The translations under genes and the position numbers were made by a program. 64,000 bases of DNA from Corynebacterium sp. sy039 (GTDB taxonomy: Bacteria > Actinomycetota > Actinomycetes > Mycobacteriales > Mycobacteriaceae): the NCBI RefSeq assembly GCF_007904105.1, contig NZ_CP042325.1, positions 1,488,001-1,552,000 on the forward strand, written 5' to 3'. The notes below the pieces were generated by a model. That model was not told where the DNA came from. It did no database searches and saw only the letters and a list, made by a program, of their open reading frames with translations. This document shows positions 39,565 through 48,363 of this stretch, piece by piece. Position 1 is the stretch's first letter, and the number at the start of each line of letters is the position of its first letter.

Positions 39565-41091
39565 TCATCGTGCTGATCCAGGAGAATCTGCAATCCCCTG
39601 CCCAATGGTCCACAATTGCGCCGCATGAGAGGCTTTAAGCAGCACTACATCCCCTGCCGCCAATTGGGTAGTCAAAGTAGCAATAGCCTGTGCATTATCT
39701 GCCACGCGCACAGTGTCCACACCATATGCACCGGCAGACTCAGCGAGTGCTGCAACCTGATCATTATCACCCACAACCATGAGCTTATCGACGCCGACTT
39801 GAGCAATAAACTCTCCCAATAGTCGATGTGCTGTATCGGCATCATCACCAAGCTCACCCATTGCCCCCAATACTGCCCATGAACGCGCGTTTTCTCGATG
39901 GCGAGCAGCACTGATTAAGGCTTCGATGCCTGCTTTCATCGACTCGGGATTGGCATTATAAGCATCATTGATAATCATGACATTATCTTCTCGCAGCCGT
40001 ACATCCATGCGGTGCGCAGAAAGATTGTGGTGCTGTTCTAATGCTTTAAGTGCTTGCTCTGTGCTTATTCCTGCAGCATATGCTGCAGCAATTGCGGCAA
40101 GCGCATTAGCCACTTGATGTTTACCATGCACAGCAAGATGTACTTTGCGAGGAGCTTGTCCTAGAACATGGAGTTGGAATTGTGGTCTGGCTAATTCGTC
40201 GAGAGTGACGTCGGTAGCATAAAAATCCACGGCGATTTGAGAATCTCCTTGGATTATTTCTTTTTGTCCTGTTGTAGAAAAATACAGCACGCGTGCTTTT
40301 GTTCGTTGTGCCATTGCCACAACATACTCATCATCAGCATTCAAGATAGCACTACCGGTATCAGCTAGTGCTTCAACAAGCTCTCCTTTAGCTTGGGCAA
40401 TCGTCGCACGGCTGCCGAATTGTCCCAGATGTGCACTGCCGACATTGAGCACCACACCAATATGTGGTGGGGCAATCGCAGCTAAATGTGCCACGTGTCC
40501 AATACCGCGAGCAGAAAGCTCTGCTATTAAGTACTGAGTATCTTGGTTACAGCGCAAAACTGTGTAGGGATGCCCCACTTCATTATTAAAAGATCCAGGT
40601 GGTGCCACTGTAGGAGCTTGTGCCGAAAAAATACTTGCCATCATATCTTTTGTGGAGGTTTTTCCCGCTGAACCCGTTACTCCAATGACAGTGAGTGCTG
40701 TTTGGCAACCAGTATGTGTATGGTGTTCTTGCGCTAGGGTATCGACGACATAGCGAGCCAATTTTCCTAGTGCCGCTAGTACCGCAGCAACTGACCCATC
40801 ACGATCATGTTCTGTAGCATAACTATCAGTGCTGTACTCCTTGAGCGCAGGAACAAGCACTGCAGGAGTCTCAACCGGTCGAAAAGCTAAAGTAGCATGG
40901 GCACCTTTTTCTTGTGCCGCCACCGCAAAGTCATGACCATCAACACGCGTTCCGCCAAGAGCCACAAAGAGATCTCCTTGGTTGATTTTGCGTGAATCAA
41001 ATTCAACTGCGCCAGTAATGGTGATCTCAGGATCACCGTGAACTGTACCGCCCACAATGCGCGCAATCTCACCAAGAGTAAGATTAAGCAT
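39565..41091 (-). CDS. murF: UDP-MurNAc-tripeptide D-alanyl-D-alanine ligase
   Basis: Adds D-Ala-D-Ala to the tripeptide, completing the pentapeptide precursor. The 508-residue Mur ligase shows the ATP loop GVTGSAGKTSTKDMMA, NNEVGHPYTVL and the C-terminal NDAYNANPESMKAGIEAL. Its ATG overlaps the end of murE by eight bases, implying coupled translation. Confidence 0.97.
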   Translation of the reverse strand: MLNLTLGEIARIVGGTVHGDPEITITGAVEFDSRKINQGDLFVALGGTRVDGHDFAVAAQEKGAHATLAFRPVETPAVLVPALKEYSTDSYATEHDRDGSVAAVLAALGKLARYVVDTLAQEHHTHTGCQTALTVIGVTGSAGKTSTKDMMASIFSAQAPTVAPPGSFNNEVGHPYTVLRCNQDTQYLIAELSARGIGHVAHLAAIAPPHIGVVLNVGSAHLGQFGSRATIAQAKGELVEALADTGSAILNADDEYVVAMAQRTKARVLYFSTTGQKEIIQGDSQIAVDFYATDVTLDELARPQFQLHVLGQAPRKVHLAVHGKHQVANALAAIAAAYAAGISTEQALKALEQHHNLSAHRMDVRLREDNVMIINDAYNANPESMKAGIEALISAARHRENARSWAVLGAMGELGDDADTAHRLLGEFIAQVGVDKLMVVGDNDQVAALAESAGAYGVDTVRVADNAQAIATLTTQLAAGDVVLLKASHAAQLWTIGQGIADSPGSAR

Positions 41092-42628
41092 TATTTTTCT
41101 CCCTCTGGTGTAATGCTGCAGTTACTTCTTCACTATCGCTGAAATGATGATTCACGCCATTGATAAGCTGTCCCACTTCATGACCTTTACCAGCAATAAC
41201 CACAGCGTCTCCCGTACGCGCCCACGATATTGCCGCCGCAATTGCCTCGCGCCTATCCCCTATTTCCGCTACTGTCACTTCCTCACCAGCTTCACGACGT
41301 TGCCTTTGTCCGTTATAAGCGCCTTCAAGGACTGCTTGTCTAATCGCTGCAGGTGGCTCGGAGCGTGGATTATCATCAGTGATGATGACATAATCTGCAC
41401 GCTGGGCTGCTTCTTGTCCCATGATGGGGCGTTTGGCAGCATCTCTATCACCTCCAGCTCCCACGACTACAGCTAACCGACCAGTAATTTGGGCACGTAC
41501 TGTATCTAACACGGCTGCTACCGCTGCTGGTTTGTGCGCATAATCTACTACTGCAAGAAAATCTTGACCACAGTCAATTTTTTGCATTCTACCTGGTACG
41601 GATACCTGAGAAACACCTTGGAGGAAGGCATGAGGATCTATTCCTACTGCCAATGCCAATCCACATGCCAAGGTAGCGTTGGCTACATTGAACAATCCGG
41701 GAAGAGGCAGCTCAACTGAGTAAACACGGTTGTGCACATTGTCTTTCAAGCTAAAACGCTGGGTTCCTTGCACAGAACTCTTGATGTCACAAGCTACGAG
41801 ATCAAGTGGTTCATCATGCGCATATGTATCAAGTCCTACGCGCATCGGTGCACTGGCAAGAGCTGCCATCTTTTCCCCCCACTGATCATCGACACAAATC
41901 ACAGATTTCTGTGCATGAAGTGCAGAATCTGGGTCGAAGAAGAGGGCTTTAGCACTAAAGTATTCTTCCATTGTTTCGTGGAAATCAAGATGATCTTGAG
42001 AAAGATTACTAAAACCAGCTGCATCAAACTCCGTACCGGACACCCGCCCAAGCACTAAAGCATGAGAAGATACTTCCATTACTACATGGCTTACGCCTTC
42101 ATTAACCATGCGCCTAAACAACGCCTGTAATGTGGGTGCCTCTGGTGTGGTCAAACTGGTGGGAATTGCTTGCCCATTGATGCGAGTACCAGTGGTACCG
42201 ATGAGTCCCACATGGGCACCAGCTGCCATTAACCCGGCTTCTAATAAGTAACTCGTTGTAGTCTTACCGCTGGTACCAGTTACCCCAATGATGGTTAATT
42301 CCTGTGACGGATAATCATACACAGCTGCAGATACTTTACCGAGCACAGTACGCACATTATCGACGACAATCAGTGGCATTGCTAGACCAGCAGCAGAAAT
42401 AATCTCTGCTCCTTGTGCGTCGGTAAGCACTGCTGCTGCTTGAGTATCTGCTGCAAAAACTGCCCCATGCCTTGAGGTTCCAGGCAAAGCAGCAAAAAGT
42501 GCCTGTGGCGCTAAGGTTGTGGAATCAAGACCAATGTCGCTAATGGTCAGTGCCTCGGCTGCATCGTGCTCAACATTATGTAATACGCCACCGGCAAGTT
42601 CGCACAAATGCGATAATGATGTGGACAT
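41084..42628 (-). CDS. murE: UDP-MurNAc-L-Ala-D-Glu meso-diaminopimelate ligase
   Basis: Adds the third residue of the stem peptide. The 514-residue ligase has the ATP loop GVTGTSGKTTTSYLLEA, SQDHLDFHETMEEYF and the specificity motif DNPR within ITDDNPRSEPP, which marks meso-DAP rather than lysine use, as expected for Corynebacterium walls. The start is the ATG at 42628 with AAGGAG upstream; a longer reading to 42667 would begin in the spacer after ftsI. Confidence 0.97.
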   Translation of the reverse strand: MSTSLSHLCELAGGVLHNVEHDAAEALTISDIGLDSTTLAPQALFAALPGTSRHGAVFAADTQAAAVLTDAQGAEIISAAGLAMPLIVVDNVRTVLGKVSAAVYDYPSQELTIIGVTGTSGKTTTSYLLEAGLMAAGAHVGLIGTTGTRINGQAIPTSLTTPEAPTLQALFRRMVNEGVSHVVMEVSSHALVLGRVSGTEFDAAGFSNLSQDHLDFHETMEEYFSAKALFFDPDSALHAQKSVICVDDQWGEKMAALASAPMRVGLDTYAHDEPLDLVACDIKSSVQGTQRFSLKDNVHNRVYSVELPLPGLFNVANATLACGLALAVGIDPHAFLQGVSQVSVPGRMQKIDCGQDFLAVVDYAHKPAAVAAVLDTVRAQITGRLAVVVGAGGDRDAAKRPIMGQEAAQRADYVIITDDNPRSEPPAAIRQAVLEGAYNGQRQRREAGEEVTVAEIGDRREAIAAAISWARTGDAVVIAGKGHEVGQLINGVNHHFSDSEEVTAALHQREKNNA

Positions 42629-42685
42629 TCTTTTCTCCTTAAACCTTATAAAACACTCAGATTGCAATACGGAATTTCCCGTGTT

Positions 42686-44797
42686 TTATCCAGTCTGCAA
42701 TATCAACTGTCCTTCCATCGGTGCTGATAGCGGCACATTCTCTTTATCGAGCAACCATGAGGCAATATCCTTGAATAACGGTGCTGCTGATTGCCCGCCT
42801 TGACCGTGTACTCCACGCTGAGGCCTATCTAGTTCTAACGCCACGACAAAGCGTGGATTATCAGCTGGCGCAATTCCAGCAAAGGTGATCCAATAATTCG
42901 AGTTGGAATACGCACCTGTATTTTCGTCAATTTGTTGTGCAGTACCTGTTTTACCGGATAGCTGATAGCCTTCAAGAACTGCATCATAAGCGGTTCCTTG
43001 TTGTAAACCACTTGGGTCTTTTTGGATAACAGCTCTAAACATATCTACTACTGTTCGCGCAGTCTGTGGGGAAACAACTTGTACTTTCTTTGGCTCTGGC
43101 TGTTCCACAATGTTTCCTTGCGCATCTTTGACCTCAGCAATAATTCTTGGTTCAATACGCAAACCACCATTAGCAAGAGTTTGATACACACTTGCCATTT
43201 GCAGCAAAGACCAGCTCATACCTTGACCAATTGGCAAATTTGCAAATGTACCACCTGACCATTGTGATCGTTGCGGCAATAAGCCAGAAGATTCATATGG
43301 GAGCTCGATATTGGTGTTTTGGCCAATACCAAAGTCGTGCAGCAATTGGGCAAAACGATCCTCGCCAAGACGTTGTGCTAACATCAGCGTGCCAACATTA
43401 GAGGATTTACCGAAAATACCTGTTGTGGTAAATCCTGTGGTCGAGTGGGACCACGCATCGTGTACGGTAACTCCCGCCATATCAATGCTGCCTGGTACTT
43501 GCAGAACTTCATCTGGAGTGCTGAGATGATCTTCGATCACTCCTGCAGCGGTAATAATTTTTGCTACTGACCCCGGCTCAAATGGCTCACTAATCGTGGA
43601 GTTACCAAAATCTTTTCCTTGAGCTAATTGCTTTTCAATATCCCCCATAGGGTCGATAGTGCCGGAATTTGCCATGGCAAGCACCTGACCAGTAGCACTA
43701 TCAAGCACCACTGCTTGACCACCTTTTGCGCCGGAATTCACCACTGCTTGTTCAAGTTGCTGTTGCACATAGGTTTGTGTGTCTAAATCAAGCGTTAACG
43801 TGATATTAGCCCCGTCGGTAGGAGGCACTTCATCACGCAAGGTACCTGGTATTTCTTGTCCATTCACCGAAACATCCATGGTGCTGTGCCCGTCGATACC
43901 AGCAAGCAATGAATCATTCGATGCCTCAAAACCATATTGACCAGCACCCTCATGATCTACTTTGCCGATGATATTTTCGCCTATAGCTCCATTGGGATAC
44001 TGTCGAATAAGCTGCATATCTGCTGCAATACCGTGATATTTTTTCGCTATTTCTTCTGCAACATCAGGATCGACATTACGGACAAGCACTTCATACGACG
44101 TGTCTGCGTGCAGCTTATCGAGTATTTCCTCGGAGTCTACTTGCATTGCACTAGCATTTGCCTCACCAATAAGCTCTGGTATTTCCTTGGCATACTTTTC
44201 TAAGTACGAAGAAACTAACTCACTAATTTTTTCTTCCCGCGCTTGCCCTCGCAAACCAGATAAATCCTTATTCTTCTGCACTTCCACATCAGCGGTGTAA
44301 CGCAGTTCTTCTCGCAGTTGCTTTGGCGATACAGTCAATGATCGGGCTTTCATCGTATAAGCAAGCTCTTTTGCATTACGATCCAAAATTGCACCTCGAC
44401 GCGCTGTTTCAGTATAAGAACGCGTACGTTGCTCCTGTGCCAATGCAGATAGATCTGGACCCCACCATAGCTGCACTAATGCGAGACGAATGAGCAGAAC
44501 CACTACTGCAAACAATGCTGCGATACCAACAAAGCGAATACGCTTAATGGTCTGCTGTCGTTGCATATGCGCGTTGTATTCTTCGGCATTATTAAAACGA
44601 CGCTTCAGACCTAGCTCTCGTTCTTGTTCTGGGTAGCGGCGGGACATAGAACCATTCTCGTGGACAAAGTTTTTTCGTGTGTAATCGCGATAATGCCTAT
44701 CAGCATACGCGCGAGTTGATGATGAGTGGGGTGACGCGCCTTCACGATCCCTCAAAGCACGTCTAGGATAAAACGATTCATCATTTTTGCCAGGCAA
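42686..44797 (-). CDS. ftsI: Septal transpeptidase FtsI (class B PBP)
   Basis: Cross-links peptidoglycan at the septum. The 703 residues comprise a basic cytoplasmic tail of about 85 residues, one helix (residues 88-110), a pedestal domain with GAILDRNAKELA, and the transpeptidase domain with SVAK at 410-413 (nucleophile Ser410), SSN at 465-467 and KTG at 616-618. There are no C-terminal PASTA repeats. The start is an unusual TTG, supported by AGGAA six to seven bases upstream just after the ftsL-like stop; the first in-frame ATG is at codon 51 and has no ribosome site. Confidence 0.95.
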   Translation of the reverse strand: MPGKNDESFYPRRALRDREGASPHSSSTRAYADRHYRDYTRKNFVHENGSMSRRYPEQERELGLKRRFNNAEEYNAHMQRQQTIKRIRFVGIAALFAVVVLLIRLALVQLWWGPDLSALAQEQRTRSYTETARRGAILDRNAKELAYTMKARSLTVSPKQLREELRYTADVEVQKNKDLSGLRGQAREEKISELVSSYLEKYAKEIPELIGEANASAMQVDSEEILDKLHADTSYEVLVRNVDPDVAEEIAKKYHGIAADMQLIRQYPNGAIGENIIGKVDHEGAGQYGFEASNDSLLAGIDGHSTMDVSVNGQEIPGTLRDEVPPTDGANITLTLDLDTQTYVQQQLEQAVVNSGAKGGQAVVLDSATGQVLAMANSGTIDPMGDIEKQLAQGKDFGNSTISEPFEPGSVAKIITAAGVIEDHLSTPDEVLQVPGSIDMAGVTVHDAWSHSTTGFTTTGIFGKSSNVGTLMLAQRLGEDRFAQLLHDFGIGQNTNIELPYESSGLLPQRSQWSGGTFANLPIGQGMSWSLLQMASVYQTLANGGLRIEPRIIAEVKDAQGNIVEQPEPKKVQVVSPQTARTVVDMFRAVIQKDPSGLQQGTAYDAVLEGYQLSGKTGTAQQIDENTGAYSNSNYWITFAGIAPADNPRFVVALELDRPQRGVHGQGGQSAAPLFKDIASWLLDKENVPLSAPMEGQLILQTG

Positions 44798-44812
44798 AAT
44801 TAGTTCCTACTA

Positions 44813-45589
44813 TTAGTTACTCATGCGTGGGGATTCCACAGTACCAGCGGCAGTATCAGTGCTAGCAGTAGTATGTGCCGCATAAGGAGCAACCCCTGCA
44901 ATTGCAGTTCCACTATTTGCTCCAGCACCAGGTACAGCATTAAGGTTACCACCTACTTCTCGGGTAGCTGCTGGATCACTCGTCGCTCCGCTGGCACGTA
45001 CTGGATTACCATTGACATCAATAATAGGGCGGGTATCTTGCTCAGCTGGTCGCTGTTCGACGATAGCTCCATGCTCATCTGCGGCCAGTACTCCAGCTTG
45101 TTGCGGTACCACCAATTTCATCTCTTGGGCACGCCGAGCAATTTCCGCTGTTGCTGAGGCTTGTTCAATATCACGATTTAATGTTTCGATTTGGTTATCG
45201 AGAGTCTTTTCCTTGCTTGTTAGTTTTTGCAGCTCAAAAGAAGCCGTTGTGGTCCAACCAGAAAACATCATTGACATGAATACGCCAGCAATCAACAAAC
45301 CAGTGATAGCGATCAAGAAACGTACTGTATGCGGATCGGTTTTCTTCTTCTCTACAATCCGTCTACCGCGATAACTAAATTGCTGACGGGAACCAGCTTT
45401 TTTCTGCAATAGTCGTGGTTCACGATGCGGACGTGGTAGAGTCCGCACCCCACTACGCGGTGTCGAACGCTCTGGTGCATGTCGTAGCGGAGCAAGTGTG
45501 CCCACGCCTCCCACTGTCTGAGCACTATAGTCTCGTGAGACATGGGAGTAGCGTGCTGACTGCTGATAACGCCCCTGTGTCATAGTCAT
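44813..45589 (-). CDS. FtsL-like division protein with long tails
   Basis: Occupies the ftsL position between rsmH and ftsI. Of 258 residues, 1-88 are a basic cytoplasmic tail, about 89-110 one membrane helix (VRFLIAITGLLIAGVFMSMMF), about 117-157 a heptad-like coiled coil (LQKLTSKEKTLDNQIETLNR), and 158-258 an Ala/Thr/Gly/Pro-rich low-complexity tail outside the cell. FtsL proteins diverge in sequence but share this short bitopic, coiled-coil plan; the tail of about 100 residues is longer than in E. coli. By position and topology an FtsL role with FtsQ and FtsI is the best call. Confidence 0.8.
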   Translation of the reverse strand: MTMTQGRYQQSARYSHVSRDYSAQTVGGVGTLAPLRHAPERSTPRSGVRTLPRPHREPRLLQKKAGSRQQFSYRGRRIVEKKKTDPHTVRFLIAITGLLIAGVFMSMMFSGWTTTASFELQKLTSKEKTLDNQIETLNRDIEQASATAEIARRAQEMKLVVPQQAGVLAADEHGAIVEQRPAEQDTRPIIDVNGNPVRASGATSDPAATREVGGNLNAVPGAGANSGTAIAGVAPYAAHTTASTDTAAGTVESPRMSN

Positions 45590-45623
45590 CTGTCTTGCTC
45601 CGTTCTTCTAGTTATTACTTTGG

Positions 45624-46688
45624 TTAAGGTTTCTCGATTTCCAGTTTTTCAATGGCTCTTACTCGAACTGGAGCCGCCCGAGGATTTTCGGCTATTTCTT
45701 CTTCTGTGGCTTTTTCCGCACCACGAGTCACTAACCGAAAACGTGCCCCCATACCAGGCAAATCCATAGGTAATCCCTGAGGGGTTTTAGACGTAGTGAA
45801 CTCACGGAAATGCCGTTTCACAATTTTGTCTTCCAAGGATTGATAAGACATAAATACTGCCCGCGCACCTGGCAAGAGCTTTTCGACGATCACCGGAATG
45901 ACATTCTCAATCGCTTCTAATTCCCGATTAACTTCGATACGCAATGCTTGGAAAGTGCGTTTGGCAGGATGTCCGCCTGTACGTCGAGCAGCTGCAGGAA
46001 TGGTCTGGTAAAGCAATTCAACCAAGCGTGCAGAAGTGCTGAACGGGGTCTTTTCACGCTCACGAATAACAGCGGAGGCAATTTTCCCCGCAAAGCGTTC
46101 ATCACCGTAGTTCTTAAGCACTCGCGCTAGTTCGCCATGCGAATAGGTGTTAAGAACATCAGCAGCACTAAGCGGCAAAGTATCATCCATGCGCATATCC
46201 AAAGGAGCGTCAACCCGATACGCGAAACCTCGCTCAACTTGATCGAGCTGCATAGAAGAAACACCTAAATCAAAAAGAGCCCCCGCAAAACCATGCTCGA
46301 GCGTATGCTGCGCTAATGGGTGTGCACTATGTTCAAGTGCAGTCATAAAGTGATCAAAGCGGCAATGCACTCCCAGAAAACGATCGCCGAAAGCAGAAAG
46401 TCTCTGCTTTGCTTGATCTAGCGATCGTGCATCTCGATCCAGACCTATGACACTGAGCTTGGGAAATCTGTTGAGGAAATACTCGGTGTGACCACCAGCG
46501 CCTAGGGTGCCGTCGAGAATCACTGCGGTGTCCTGTGCGGCAAGAGTTTTTTCCACACCAGGGGCAAGTAGCTGAGCCATGCGTTCACGCAACACAGGAA
46601 CATGACCGTGGTTTGACGCAAGATCATACGTCACATCACTGCGCCGTTCACCTTGATATTCATCTTGCCTATCGTGTTGTACGGTCAT
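45624..46688 (-). CDS. rsmH: 16S rRNA m4C1402 methyltransferase RsmH
   Basis: SAM-dependent methyltransferase of 16S rRNA, traditionally mraW. The 354-residue protein has HVPVLRERM, the SAM loop [35 protein letters not shown] and [21 protein letters not shown]. The start is the ATG at 46688 with GGAGGG upstream; the frame continues five codons earlier but without a better site. It follows mraZ by 201 bases. Confidence 0.96.
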   Translation of the reverse strand: MTVQHDRQDEYQGERRSDVTYDLASNHGHVPVLRERMAQLLAPGVEKTLAAQDTAVILDGTLGAGGHTEYFLNRFPKLSVIGLDRDARSLDQAKQRLSAFGDRFLGVHCRFDHFMTALEHSAHPLAQHTLEHGFAGALFDLGVSSMQLDQVERGFAYRVDAPLDMRMDDTLPLSAADVLNTYSHGELARVLKNYGDERFAGKIASAVIREREKTPFSTSARLVELLYQTIPAAARRTGGHPAKRTFQALRIEVNRELEAIENVIPVIVEKLLPGARAVFMSYQSLEDKIVKRHFREFTTSKTPQGLPMDLPGMGARFRLVTRGAEKATEEEIAENPRAAPVRVRAIEKLEIEKP

Positions 46689-46796
46689 TTTCCCTCCTTC
46701 CATATTGCGCTAGCCTTTGCAGCTACTTGATTGTTTTGTGGGCTTAGCAGTTAAAGCGAACGACGAACATAGAGACCCCGCTCAAGTATTTTGGCT

Positions 46797-46819
46797 CTGG
46801 CATCGGGGAAGTATGCCAG
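46797..46819 (-). terminator. Weak hairpin between mraZ and rsmH
   Basis: CTGGCAT and ATGCCAG arms around nine bases. A short, not strongly T-rich tail follows on the minus strand, so it could be an attenuator or processing site rather than a full stop. It lies in the 201-base mraZ-rsmH spacer. Confidence 0.35.
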
Positions 46820-46889
46820 AACTTTTCGCTCAAACGGAGTTCATACGTCCATCGTTCTTAGTGTCGATGTGGTCGATGAACTGAATAAA

Positions 46890-47321
46890 TTAAAGAAAAT
46901 CCCCCAGCATATCTTCTTCGGCTGCAGAGAAATCAGCTTCCGTTTCTTGCTGGTAGTTTTGCCAGGCTTGCGCATCCCAAATTTCCAGAAAATCAACCGA
47001 ACCAATGACCACGCACTCTTTGCTCAAACCCGCATATTCTCGGTGAGCCACCGATAGACTAATGCGACCCTGACCATCAAGATTTTGCTCATCAGCACTA
47101 GCGGCAAGATTACGAATGAAAGCACGTGCAGCAGGATTGGTGCGAGAAACTTTTGCCGCTTTCCGCGCTCTTGCTGCAAACTCCTCACGGGGATATACCG
47201 CTAAAGAGTGATCTTGCCCCTTAGTAACCATCAATCCGCCTGCTAATTTCTCCCGAAATTTTGCAGGAAGCGTTAAACGCCCTTTGTCATCAAGTTTTGG
47301 CGTGTATGTACCAAGAAACAT
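46890..47321 (-). CDS. mraZ: Transcriptional regulator MraZ
   Basis: DNA-binding protein that opens division and cell-wall clusters and, in E. coli, represses its own operon. The 143-residue protein has two SpoVT/AbrB-like halves, seen as [24 protein letters not shown] and the second DGQGRISLS region. The start is the ATG at 47321 with GGAGGTGG upstream; extended readings overlap the promoter. In C. glutamicum the mraZ message is known to be processed by RNase III within the coding region. Three TGGGN boxes lie about 90 bases before the start. Confidence 0.95.
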   Translation of the reverse strand: MFLGTYTPKLDDKGRLTLPAKFREKLAGGLMVTKGQDHSLAVYPREEFAARARKAAKVSRTNPAARAFIRNLAASADEQNLDGQGRISLSVAHREYAGLSKECVVIGSVDFLEIWDAQAWQNYQQETEADFSAAEEDMLGDFL

Positions 47322-47391
47322 TGGCACCCACCTCCAAAACAATCAACAACCACTGAGCATTTTCTTTAGGTGTCACCCCTACGCATTTCAC

Positions 47392-47397
47392 GTATAA
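47392..47397 (-). promoter_or_regulatory. Candidate -10 box of the mraZ promoter
   Basis: TTATAC (within ATTTTATACG) on the minus strand, about 70 bases before the mraZ ATG and about 17 bases downstream of the TGGG operator repeats, which therefore cover the -35 region. Spacing is consistent with repression by a protein bound to the repeats. Confidence 0.45.
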
Positions 47398-47409
47398 AAT
47401 TTCACCACT

Positions 47410-47434
47410 GCCCACATTACCCCACTTTCCCCCA
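47410..47434 (-). promoter_or_regulatory. MraZ operator: three TGGGN boxes in 10-bp phase
   Basis: On the minus strand TGGGG, TGGGG and TGGGC occur with exactly five bases (gaaag, taatg) between them. This matches the established E. coli MraZ target of TGGGN repeats spaced by five bases. A weaker TGGT copy follows at 47407-47404. The repeats lie upstream of mraZ and over the candidate -35, as expected for autorepression of the cluster. Confidence 0.85.
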
Positions 47435-47697
47435 CTTTCAACACTTAGACAGGTAAATGAGGCATATTTACTCAAAAATATATTACAAAAAGCGCATTGA
47501 ACAGGATTTTCTCCACCAAACCCATCGTGGGGCGCCATACCCTATCCATTTAACACATGAGACATCAAAGGTTTAATTATGTCACATAAGTAACTATTGC
47601 CACTTTGATATCTTTTTTACACAACGATATGGAAGGTGAATCACCTCTTAAAAAGACCAAGTAAAGCGCACCGAACCCAAGAAAATACAGAACATAG
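47435..47697. other. Long non-coding region upstream of mraZ
   Basis: The whole gene-free stretch runs from 47322 to 47846. Between the operator boxes and the second TGGGG site I see AT-rich sequence, one lone TGGGG at 47527-47531 and no credible ribosome site with a conserved frame. An open frame at 47290-47538 on the minus strand overlaps mraZ and looks spurious. Confidence 0.4.
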
Positions 47698-47742
47698 CCC
47701 CACATACCCTTAAGTCATATAAATATGTGGGGGAAAGTGGGG
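47698..47742. promoter_or_regulatory. Second TGGGG cluster with an inverted repeat, opposite orientation
   Basis: On the plus strand TGGGG-gaaag-TGGGG runs 47728-47742, the same spacing as the mraZ operator but pointing the other way. It overlaps a 9-bp inverted repeat: CCCCACATA at 47698-47706 and TATGTGGGG at 47724-47732, with a 17-base spacer containing TATAAA. It lies about 300 bases upstream of the first cluster and 55 bases before a bidirectional terminator. Confidence 0.6.
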
Positions 47743-47796
47743 AATCCTAAATCACATATCCCCGCACCTCTATAAAGTTCACATGAGCCAAGATAA

Positions 47797-47833
47797 GAAA
47801 ATGCTCGGCAGCACCAGGCTGCCGAGCATTTTC
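47797..47833. terminator. Bidirectional terminator after the DUF3040 gene
   Basis: A perfect 16-bp stem (arms gaaaatgctcggcagc and gctgccgagcattttc) with a five-base loop, GC-rich core and A/T-rich feet that give a T-run on either strand. It ends the DUF3040 gene on the minus strand and would also stop any plus-strand transcript coming from the TGGGG region. Confidence 0.9.
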
Positions 47834-47846
47834 TACTACCTCAGGT

Positions 47847-48236
47847 CTATGCCTCAAATCGGCGGTGAAAATTATTTTCCATACGCTGCCCTAGGCCACT
47901 TGAAGAACGAGGTTTAGCAGTTTTCGATGCCATAGATCCCCTGCTAATAGCAGCAGATCCACCACCGTGAAGCATCCAGATTCCACCCGCAAGCATGACC
48001 AAAAAGCCAATAATGCTCAGTACAACAAACCATGTAGAAGAAGGACTCAATGCCACACCCCCAACGAGCATGAGCAATCCAACAACAACAATCGCTATCC
48101 CCCTCAGCGATAACTGCATACCAGAACCGTGAGACTCATTATCAGACATGACAGAGGCACTAAACTTTGGATCCTCTGCCATAAGTGAACGTTCAATCTC
48201 ACGCAATGCCTGCTGTTCCTGTTCCGACAGTGACAT
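47847..48236 (-). CDS. DUF3040 membrane protein
   Basis: A 129-residue actinobacterial protein with the DUF3040 opening MSLSEQEQQALREIERSLMA, two adjacent membrane helices (GIAIVVVGLLMLVGGVALS and VVLSIIGFLVMLAGGIWML), and a basic Ser-rich C-terminal tail. DUF3040 genes are regular neighbours of mraZ in actinobacteria. Function is unknown. Confidence 0.88.
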   Translation of the reverse strand: MSLSEQEQQALREIERSLMAEDPKFSASVMSDNESHGSGMQLSLRGIAIVVVGLLMLVGGVALSPSSTWFVVLSIIGFLVMLAGGIWMLHGGGSAAISRGSMASKTAKPRSSSGLGQRMENNFHRRFEA

Positions 48237-48363
48237 TTTGCTCTCCTCTGGGAATAAAGTGTTCTAGCAGCTTTATGTTGCAGCTACATACGATAACGCT
48301 AAAAACAATTATAAAGTTCCCACTCATTATCACGCCAGAAAAAGAAAAATCTCACTTCCCATT

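Noticed and set aside
42648..42689. 9-bp inverted repeat (ATAAAACAC/GTGTTTTAT) between ftsI and murE
   Set aside because: The 24-base loop and AT-rich arms, and overlap with the ftsI stop, make a terminator unlikely; it may be chance.
47290..47538. Open frame of 82 codons on the minus strand over the mraZ 5' region
   Set aside because: It overlaps the mraZ start and the operator boxes, has no ribosome site or family resemblance, and its composition is that of the promoter DNA.
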